Below, piece after piece: positions 13,601 to 18,429 of a DNA stretch of 18,429 bases (positions are counted from its first letter, which is position 1; each line of letters opens with the position of its first letter). A model generated the notes under the pieces. It was not told the origin of the DNA. It did no database searches and was given only the letters and a program-made list of their open reading frames with translations. The stretch covers positions 1-18,429 of the forward strand of contig CAYRPO010000014.1 of assembly GCA_964426305.1 (NCBI GenBank), read 5' to 3'. Source of the DNA: CAYRPO01 sp964426305. GTDB lineage: Bacteria; Patescibacteriota; Saccharimonadia; Saccharimonadales; CAIOMD01. The position numbers and the translations under genes are program-made.

Positions 13601-14732
13601 TCCGGGTGATTTCGTTGCCATGGCAAACCAGACGCTAGAATACGCGTTTGGTGTGGTGTGCATAGAAGGTGAACTATCAAGCTTTCGGGTTAGTAAGGGT
13701 AAGTGGCTATATTTTGATTTGAAGGATGAATACGCCAAAGTGCCGTGTTTTGGTACGGTCTATATGCTGCCCGGACCCTTGCAAGACGGGATGCTGGTAC
13801 GTGTAGTGTGTACACCACGTCTGCATCCTCAATTTGGCTTTTCACTTACCGTGCAGTCGATTGCGCTCAGTGGCGAAGGTACCATCCGAAAAGCGTTTGA
13901 GCTGTTGTATGCAAAATTGGAGACCGAAGGTTTGTTTGCAGCTGATCGAAAACGCAACCTGCCAGAGGTTCCGCAGCGGATTGCACTAGTGGCTAGTGTT
14001 GAGTCGGCTGCATATGCAGATTTTGTAAAAGTACTCGGAACTCGATGGCCCTATGTGCAAGTAGATGTTTTTGATACACAAGTACAGGGCGACGCAGCAC
14101 CCGAACAGCTAGTGCGGGCGATCCAGCACGCCAATAAAAGGTCTCAACTAGCCGATGTACTTGTTGTGACTCGTGGCGGTGGTAGTGTCGATGATATGGC
14201 GGCATTTAATGATGAGCGTGTGGTTCGTGCGGTGGCGGCAAGTCGCATTCCCACGTTGGTAGCAATCGGTCACGAAGTAGATATAAGTTTGGCTGAATTG
14301 GCGGCCGACGTACGCGCATCTACACCTAGTAATGCCGCCGAACTTGTCGTGCCCGATCAAGCTGCGGAGCGCCGGGCTGTACGGCTTGCTATGGCTCATG
14401 TAGCATCTCAAGTACAAGGCTTGTTTGCTCAAGAGGCACTGTCATTGCAGTATCGCCGACAGCAACTTGCTCGGGCTACAGTCAAGCTGGTGTCTGACGA
14501 GCGCGCTATGCTTCGTTCGGCGCGACGACTACTGGCTGCATATGATCCACAACTGACGCTGAGGCGAGGCTACAGCTTGGTGTATAGTCAGGGGCGGCTT
14601 GTCACAAGCGTCAAAAACCTGCGGGCGGGCCAATCGTTGCATGTTAGCCTGTACGCTGGCAAGCTGGATACTACTATAACAACTGTATATAAACCAGAAA
14701 TGGGAGGCGATTATGAGCACAAAAACCATTGA
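13575..14732 (+). CDS. xseA: Exodeoxyribonuclease VII large subunit
   Basis: XseA is the catalytic subunit of exonuclease VII, which degrades single-stranded DNA to oligonucleotides. The 385-residue protein has an N-terminal OB-fold (about 1-100: VCIEGELSSFRVSKGKWLYF). The nuclease domain follows, with LPEVPQRIALVAS, VVTRGGGSVDDMAAFNDE, VAIGHEVDISLAELAAD and RASTPSNAAELV, all family hallmarks. A shortened coiled-coil tail ends in LRRGYSLV. It is about 70 residues shorter than E. coli XseA (456), mainly in the coiled coil. GTG 13575 is chosen because GAAGGGG lies 6 nt upstream and the OB domain then has its usual lead-in. It overlaps the preceding gene by 26 bp and xseB by 20 bp. Confidence 0.95.
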   Translation: MPNEPLVLSPGDFVAMANQTLEYAFGVVCIEGELSSFRVSKGKWLYFDLKDEYAKVPCFGTVYMLPGPLQDGMLVRVVCTPRLHPQFGFSLTVQSIALSGEGTIRKAFELLYAKLETEGLFAADRKRNLPEVPQRIALVASVESAAYADFVKVLGTRWPYVQVDVFDTQVQGDAAPEQLVRAIQHANKRSQLADVLVVTRGGGSVDDMAAFNDERVVRAVAASRIPTLVAIGHEVDISLAELAADVRASTPSNAAELVVPDQAAERRAVRLAMAHVASQVQGLFAQEALSLQYRRQQLARATVKLVSDERAMLRSARRLLAAYDPQLTLRRGYSLVYSQGRLVTSVKNLRAGQSLHVSLYAGKLDTTITTVYKPEMGGDYEHKNH

Positions 14733-14919
14733 TTACGCAAAAGCCAAACAAGAACTAGACATGCTATTGGCGTGGTTCGATAGCGCTGACGCTGATGTGT
14801 CGCAGAGCATTGCAAAATTTGAAGAAGCGAAAAAGCTGATCGATATGCTTGAGGTCTTTTTGAGTGATACGGAAAAACAATTGTCTATTCAGGTCGCGTC
14901 GTTAGACGGCGATAAGTGA
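14713..14919 (+). CDS. xseB: Exodeoxyribonuclease VII small subunit
   Basis: XseB binds the coiled coil of XseA to form the active enzyme. The 68-residue helical protein shows the family outline DYAKAKQELDMLLAWFDS (first helix), then VSQSIAKFEEAKKLIDMLEVFLSDTEKQL (second helix). The expected pattern is a Leu/Glu-rich pair of helices with an SxxxxEEG-like link, here SIAKFEEAKKL. A GGGAGG ribosome site (14701-14706) lies inside the end of xseA. It overlaps xseA by 20 bp and the next gene by 4 bp (GTGA), so the three are probably one operon. Confidence 0.9.
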   Translation: MSTKTIDYAKAKQELDMLLAWFDSADADVSQSIAKFEEAKKLIDMLEVFLSDTEKQLSIQVASLDGDK

Positions 14920-15410
14920 AAACCATGCTTATAGTTGTCATTGTTGTTGCATTGATTTGTTTCGCAGGAGTTCTGCTGGTTGGCGCACCGTATGTGCCGA
15001 CATTGCGTCAGACACAAACCCAGGCTTTACAACTGCTTGATCTTCGGCCCGGGCAACATTTGTTGGAATTGGGATGTGGCGATGGTCGCGTGCTACGTGC
15101 GGCAGCACGACAGGGCATCCGGGCAACGGGGTATGAGCTTAATCCAATTCTGTGGGGTGTTGCCGTGGTAACTACGTGGCAGTATCGACACCTCGTGACG
15201 GTTCGTTGGGGCAATTTTTGGGCGGTAGATTGGCCTACGGTAGATGGCATATATGTCTTTTTGCAAGATCGATTTATGGGGCAGTTGCATAAAAAAATAG
15301 TTCAGCAATATGGTGGTAAAAAAGTAAAAATTGTGTCATATGCCTTTCAAATACCGAACAAAAAAGCCACCAAAATGGCCCACGGTTTGTACTTGTATAA
15401 ATACCAATAA
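14916..15410 (+). CDS. Membrane-anchored class I SAM-dependent methyltransferase
   Basis: This 164-residue protein begins with a hydrophobic anchor (about 4-24). A compact Rossmann methyltransferase domain follows, with SAM motif I LLELGCGDGRVLRAAA (49-64) and an acidic motif II residue in TGYELNP. The domain is short, lacks an obvious substrate-recognition region and ends in a basic tail. Similar small anchored methyltransferases are common as hypothetical proteins; substrate unknown. GTG 14916 overlaps the xseB stop (GTGA); ATG 14925 is an alternative start that would remove three residues. Co-transcription with xseAB is probable but may not imply shared function. Confidence 0.8.
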   Translation: MKTMLIVVIVVALICFAGVLLVGAPYVPTLRQTQTQALQLLDLRPGQHLLELGCGDGRVLRAAARQGIRATGYELNPILWGVAVVTTWQYRHLVTVRWGNFWAVDWPTVDGIYVFLQDRFMGQLHKKIVQQYGGKKVKIVSYAFQIPNKKATKMAHGLYLYKYQ

Positions 15411-15469
15411 TGGGCCGTCCATTCGTCAAAAAACTATGCACGAAATACTACATATTACGGGTGGATCTG

Positions 15470-15478
15470 TGATAGCAT
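15470..15478 (+). promoter_or_regulatory. Possible extended -10 before the PsbP-like gene
   Basis: TGA plus TAGCAT (15473-15478) resembles an extended -10 and ends 4 nt before ATG 15483 and 7 nt before ATG 15486. The second ATG would fit the leaderless spacing seen elsewhere. The -10 match is weak. Confidence 0.3.
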
Positions 15479-15482
15479 AAAC

Positions 15483-16196
15483 ATGATGCAACCACAACAG
15501 CCAAACCCATACGGTCCGCCGGCGTCCAATACTGTGCCTGTTGAGGTACCCCAAGAAAAGACGCCAAAAACTCTGATTGTAGCAATCGTACTCTTGTCTT
15601 TGTTGTGCTTGGCGGTACTGGGCTTTGCGATTCTCATGACCATGCAGGCGCAGGACTATAAAACCAATGTCAACCAAAAGATCCAAGCGGCAATTGTCGT
15701 AGCCAATGAAAAGCAAAAAAAAGAACTTGATGCTGCATTTGCTGAACAAGAAAAATCGCCACTCAAGAGCTATACGTCTCCTGCCGCCTATGGTGCAGTG
15801 AAGGTCGTGTATCCAAAAACATGGAGTGCACAGGTTACCGAGTCTCCGACCGGCACGAATATAGATGCGTTTTTCTTTCCGAATTACGTGCCAGCATTGA
15901 CAGGCAAGACCCCGTTTTATCTGCGCATACAGGTTTTGTCGAGTAGCTATGTCAATGAATTGGCAAAATACAAAGCAATGGTCACGAGCGGATCATTGAA
16001 GGCGACGCCGTTTGTTGCTGATGCCGTTCCGAGTGTGACAGGAACAAAGCTTGTAGGTTCGTTTCCTCCTGAAAAGAAGGGCACGATTGTGTTGTTGCCG
16101 TTGCGCGATAAAACTATCAAAATTTGGACCGAAAACGATGCGGCAGCAAAAGATTTTGAAGAAATTATTTTGAAACAACTCTCATTCTCGCCGTAG
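15483..16196 (+). CDS. Membrane-anchored PsbP-like protein with a proline-rich head
   Basis: This 237-residue protein has a Gln/Pro-rich cytoplasmic head (1-27), one membrane helix (about 30-53), and a charged helical stalk (about 55-92). An extracytoplasmic domain (about 97-237) follows, with YTSPAAYGAVKVVYPKTWSAQVTE at its start. The VxYPxxWS motif and strand order resemble PsbP/MOG1-fold domains, which are often found in bacterial secreted or anchored proteins. Its role is unknown. Start: either ATG 15483 or ATG 15486; the second gives MQPQQPNPYG and fits the promoter better. It stands apart from the xse operon by 72 bp and shares its head design with the two small proteins at 126 and 477. 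Confidence 0.7.
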   Translation: MMQPQQPNPYGPPASNTVPVEVPQEKTPKTLIVAIVLLSLLCLAVLGFAILMTMQAQDYKTNVNQKIQAAIVVANEKQKKELDAAFAEQEKSPLKSYTSPAAYGAVKVVYPKTWSAQVTESPTGTNIDAFFFPNYVPALTGKTPFYLRIQVLSSSYVNELAKYKAMVTSGSLKATPFVADAVPSVTGTKLVGSFPPEKKGTIVLLPLRDKTIKIWTENDAAAKDFEEIILKQLSFSP

Positions 16197-16218
16197 CAAT
16201 GCCGATACAGGCCGGCTG

Positions 16219-16227
16219 TGGTATACT
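16219..16227 (+). promoter_or_regulatory. Extended -10 promoter of the kinase-like/receiver/recO genes
   Basis: TGG plus TATACT (16222-16227) gives a start near 16234 and a 17-nt leader containing AGAGGG (16238-16243), a good ribosome site for the TTG start at 16251. It probably drives the three overlapping or closely spaced genes through recO. Confidence 0.55.
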
Positions 16228-16250
16228 AGCTATATTCAGAGGGTCCAGTT

Positions 16251-16949
16251 TTGGGTATTGAAACAGACACAAGTCATTATTTGGGTGAATTCCGTCCGCT
16301 TTTGCTTGATATGCATATGTATATGCTGCAGATGCGCACATTGGCAGAGACTCTACCGGAAAGTGAGACAGCGCAAGGGATCTATGACATTGGGCGACAT
16401 GGTTTGCGAATGCTTGACAGTGCGCTGTACGCGCTCGATGTCCAGAACCTAGAACTGCCACTCACTACTGTGTCTGCAACGGCCGTGCTCTATGATGTAT
16501 GTCAAGAGTTGCGCGCCCTGGCGCAAACGTATGGTGCTGATGTATCACTGGAGGTGACTGGCCGACCAGCGGCTGTGTATAGTAACGCAGAGGCAATTCG
16601 TGGTGCAGTGCACGGCTTGGCAGCAAACATGATCACCGCTATGACAACTGAAACGGCCGACCGTCGCATAGTACTGAATGTACAGCAAACGAGAAAGGGC
16701 GGTCAGCGGATTGGCGTGTTTGCGCCAGCATTGTCACTGCCGAACGCGTCTGTCCGTGCTTCAACAGCACTTCGCTCTTGTGGCCGGTCGGTGTTGCCGG
16801 ACGTATTTTCGCATAGCGGTACGGGCTTGGTTGTGTCGCAGCAACTGACGCGGGCAATCGGTACCCATGTACAAGCATTCCGGCACCGCGGTATCCAGGG
16901 TGCTGGTTTCTATGTGTCAGTTTCGCCGCAACTCAGTCTATTGGGCTAG
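16251..16949 (+). CDS. Degenerate histidine-kinase-like protein (HATPase remnant)
   Basis: This 232-residue soluble protein follows the layout of a sensor kinase core without sensor or membrane parts. Residues about 8-66 resemble the dimerisation helices, but where kinases have HELRTPL this one reads GEFRPLL (12-18), so the phosphoacceptor His seems lost. The second half has an N-box-like NAEAIRGAVHGLAANMITAM (112-131, Asn126) and a clear G2 box SGTGLVVSQQL (189-199), followed by GIQGAGFYVSVS. The DxGxG (G1) motif between them is not visible; the segment reads IGVFAPALSLPN. It probably binds partners or nucleotide without normal autophosphorylation. TTG start chosen from AGAGGG 7 nt upstream. 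A receiver gene with a substituted phosphosite starts 7 nt after its stop. Confidence 0.75.
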   Translation: MGIETDTSHYLGEFRPLLLDMHMYMLQMRTLAETLPESETAQGIYDIGRHGLRMLDSALYALDVQNLELPLTTVSATAVLYDVCQELRALAQTYGADVSLEVTGRPAAVYSNAEAIRGAVHGLAANMITAMTTETADRRIVLNVQQTRKGGQRIGVFAPALSLPNASVRASTALRSCGRSVLPDVFSHSGTGLVVSQQLTRAIGTHVQAFRHRGIQGAGFYVSVSPQLSLLG

Positions 16950-16956
16950 GAGTATG

Positions 16957-17340
16957 ATGAACGTTTTACTGATCGAGCCAGATACGATACTTGCGAATGC
17001 TTACGTTGCCACGTTTGCTGCACAGGATGTACAGGTACGTCATGCGGCAAGCGCACAGCGAGCAATTGAAGCTGTTGACGCACATATGCCGGACGTTGTT
17101 GTGTTAGAGTTGCAGCTGGCTGGACATAGCGGTATTGAGTTTTTGCATGAACTACGAAGCTACGAGGATTGGGCGGCAATACCCATAGTAGTGCACAGCG
17201 CTGTGCCGCAGGCAGCATTTGGCGTAGATGACAGTACGTGGCGACGTCTCGGCGTGGTTCGGTATCTGTATAAAGCCGACACATCCGTTGCTTCCATGGT
17301 CGCTATCACGATCGCGATCGGCGAAAAAGGCCTGGTATGA
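16957..17340 (+). CDS. Pseudo-receiver protein (phosphosite Asp to Glu)
   Basis: This 127-residue protein has the CheY fold pattern, but catalytic positions are altered. The acidic pocket reads LLIEPD (Glu7, Pro8), where the second acid is Pro. The phosphoacceptor position is Glu51 in VVVLELQLAG instead of Asp. The Thr switch position reads VVHSAV (Ser81). The conserved Lys remains (Lys106 in YLYKAD). Asp-to-Glu at this site often mimics phosphorylation, so the protein may be locked in an on-like state. ATG 16957 is preferred over 16954 because AGGAG (16948-16952) is then 4 nt away. The stop overlaps the recO start (ATGA). It may act as a binding partner of the kinase-like protein before it. 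Confidence 0.82.
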   Translation: MNVLLIEPDTILANAYVATFAAQDVQVRHAASAQRAIEAVDAHMPDVVVLELQLAGHSGIEFLHELRSYEDWAAIPIVVHSAVPQAAFGVDDSTWRRLGVVRYLYKADTSVASMVAITIAIGEKGLV

Positions 17341-18026
17341 GTCGGCAGACAGTGTATGCACGGGGTATTGTGCTGGCACGTACAAACTATGGCGAGGCTG
17401 ATCGAATTGCAACGGTCCTCACGGACACGGCAGGCAAGGTGCGCGTCATGGTGAAGGGTGCTCGCAAGAGTACCAGCAAGCTGGCGAGTGGGGTTGAGCT
17501 GTTTTGTGTGAGCGCTATAGGGTTTATACCGGGCAGGGGTGAGTTGTCAACGCTCGTCAGCGCTCGTCTCGATACGCATCATGTGCACTTCTTGCATGAT
17601 CTTGATCGTGTCGAGTTTGCCTACGCCTGCCTTAGGCAGGTTCATAAGGTCACAGAGGAAGTCGCAGGTCCCGATTATTTTTTGCTCTTGCAGTATATGC
17701 TAGCGGCGCTCGATGACTTACAGCTGCCATTGATACATATACGCAATTGGTGGACATTACGTTTGTTGCATGCCAATGGCCATACAGTCAACACTGTTAA
17801 AACATGCCAAGGTAACGATTTTAATGAACAGTGTTTGTACGAATTTGATTATGAGAACGGCGGTTTCCGTGTCGACGTCAATGGCCCATTGTCTCCACTG
17901 CACGTGAAATATGTGCGGCTTGCGCAAACATATGCTCCTAGTGTCTTACACAAGATACACGGAGGTGATGTTTTGGCCGCCGATCTGCAGCCCGTGATAC
18001 AAACCTTTGCATTACGGGTTGCGTAG
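17337..18026 (+). CDS. recO: DNA repair protein RecO
   Basis: RecO helps load RecA onto SSB-coated single-stranded DNA in the RecFOR recombination pathway and anneals strands. The 229-residue protein begins with the OB-fold signature YARGIVLARTNYGEADRIATVLTD, then KVRVMVKGARKSTSKLASGVELF, both strongly RecO-like. A helical C-terminal domain follows (RVEFAYACLRQVHKV...LLQYMLAALDD). The four-Cys zinc site found in some RecO proteins is not seen; only Cys in TCQG and EQC remain. The length is near the E. coli protein (242). It overlaps the upstream pseudo-receiver gene by 4 bp (ATGA), so it is probably translated from the same mRNA. Confidence 0.93.
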   Translation: MSRQTVYARGIVLARTNYGEADRIATVLTDTAGKVRVMVKGARKSTSKLASGVELFCVSAIGFIPGRGELSTLVSARLDTHHVHFLHDLDRVEFAYACLRQVHKVTEEVAGPDYFLLLQYMLAALDDLQLPLIHIRNWWTLRLLHANGHTVNTVKTCQGNDFNEQCLYEFDYENGGFRVDVNGPLSPLHVKYVRLAQTYAPSVLHKIHGGDVLAADLQPVIQTFALRVA

Positions 18027-18083
18027 GCGTAAGCTATATAACAGCATTAAAAACTGAGCCAGACGCATAGAAAGCTGATACAT

Positions 18084-18272
18084 ATGCCTCTACCTGCAGA
18101 ATACCAACATCTACATTCTGTAAAATCACCAAAAAGAACAGGTGCCGACATCCGCAAAGCGGCAGAACGTACGAAGCGCCGCATCATTGCTGCTGGCATA
18201 GTGATAGCAATCTTGATTATGTGTGTCGTGGGTTGGATGGTGAAGTATGTTGCCTTTGACCTGGTCCTGTAA
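18084..18272 (+). CDS. Tiny single-pass membrane protein, unknown
   Basis: This 62-residue protein has a basic head with SPKRTGADIRKAAERTKRR (about 15-33) and one hydrophobic helix (about 34-56, AAGIVIAILIMCVVGWMVKYVAF). The arrangement predicts the N-terminus inside. No family is recognised. It begins 57 nt after recO without a clear ribosome site, though GAAAGC lies upstream. Small anchored proteins of this type are frequent in these genomes, and the clean basic-then-hydrophobic composition supports a real gene. Confidence 0.6.
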   Translation: MPLPAEYQHLHSVKSPKRTGADIRKAAERTKRRIIAAGIVIAILIMCVVGWMVKYVAFDLVL

Positions 18273-18429
18273 AAAAACAGTTCGTAAGATGTGCTAAGTC
18301 CCATTGTTCAGACATTCATACATAGCGTATCGCGTTATACGCGCCCTGTGCATGATCAATTTCTACGATGTTTGTCTAGGAAGGATCGGGGCTTAGTGCA
18401 GTGATTCAGTACGTGGGTCGGGGTAAGAT
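18273..18429. other. Gene-free right edge with one 6-bp hairpin
   Basis: No complete gene is seen. GCGTAT (18324-18329) and ATACGC (18336-18341) form a 6-bp hairpin with a 6-nt loop and no T-run. An AGGAAGGA ribosome-like site (about 18378-18385) precedes a GTG at 18401 whose frame (MIQYVGRGK) stays open to the edge. It may be the start of the next gene, but the spacing is long and the call is uncertain. Confidence 0.25.

Overview
The window looks like chromosomal DNA of a Candidate Phyla Radiation (Patescibacteria) bacterium, most likely Candidatus Saccharibacteria (TM7). That placement is inferred from gene content, from the many small Pro/Gln-headed membrane proteins, and from receiver-only response regulators. 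TGA ends several clear genes (ftsE, xseB, the second receiver gene), so the UGA-recoding lineages (SR1, Gracilibacteria) are unlikely. Genes are tightly packed, often with 4-bp or 20-26-bp overlaps.

Left part (1-6014), cell envelope and division. The end of an upstream membrane-protein gene is followed by two small Q/P-rich, DUF4190-like membrane proteins. Next come ftsE and ftsX (ATGA overlap) and a secreted coiled-coil CHAP hydrolase of PcsB type. Then come an orphan acidic protein and, after a 606-bp gene-free stretch, a carboxy-terminal processing protease (S41). FtsEX is the known activator of such hydrolases, so this is a coherent septal wall-cleavage module. The gene-free stretch holds the most unusual object here: a 460-bp nested fold-back element (4208-4667). 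Its ends are palindromes in inverted orientation, and its two arms pair along most of their length.

Middle (6057-10714). A receiver-only response regulator converges on a minus-strand pair for surface glycosylation, a GT39-type glycosyltransferase and a GtrA-like protein. A strong promoter then drives three orphan genes (8536-10714). The middle one is broken by a single extra T in a run of seven T.

Right part (10716-18429), information processing. It holds rpmA (bL27) behind a leader that can mask its own Shine-Dalgarno site, and a TRM11-like RNA methyltransferase. A divergent UPF0104/AglD-type flippase-like protein follows, then xseA-xseB, a membrane-anchored SAM methyltransferase and a PsbP-like membrane protein. 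Next is a degenerate sensor-kinase-like gene coupled to a pseudo-receiver with Glu at the phosphorylation site, then recO and a tiny membrane protein.

A recurring regulatory theme is an extended -10 (TGnTAtaaT-like) box placed only 6-10 nt before the ATG, which predicts leaderless mRNAs for several genes. All functional assignments come from motif reading by eye. No database search was run.
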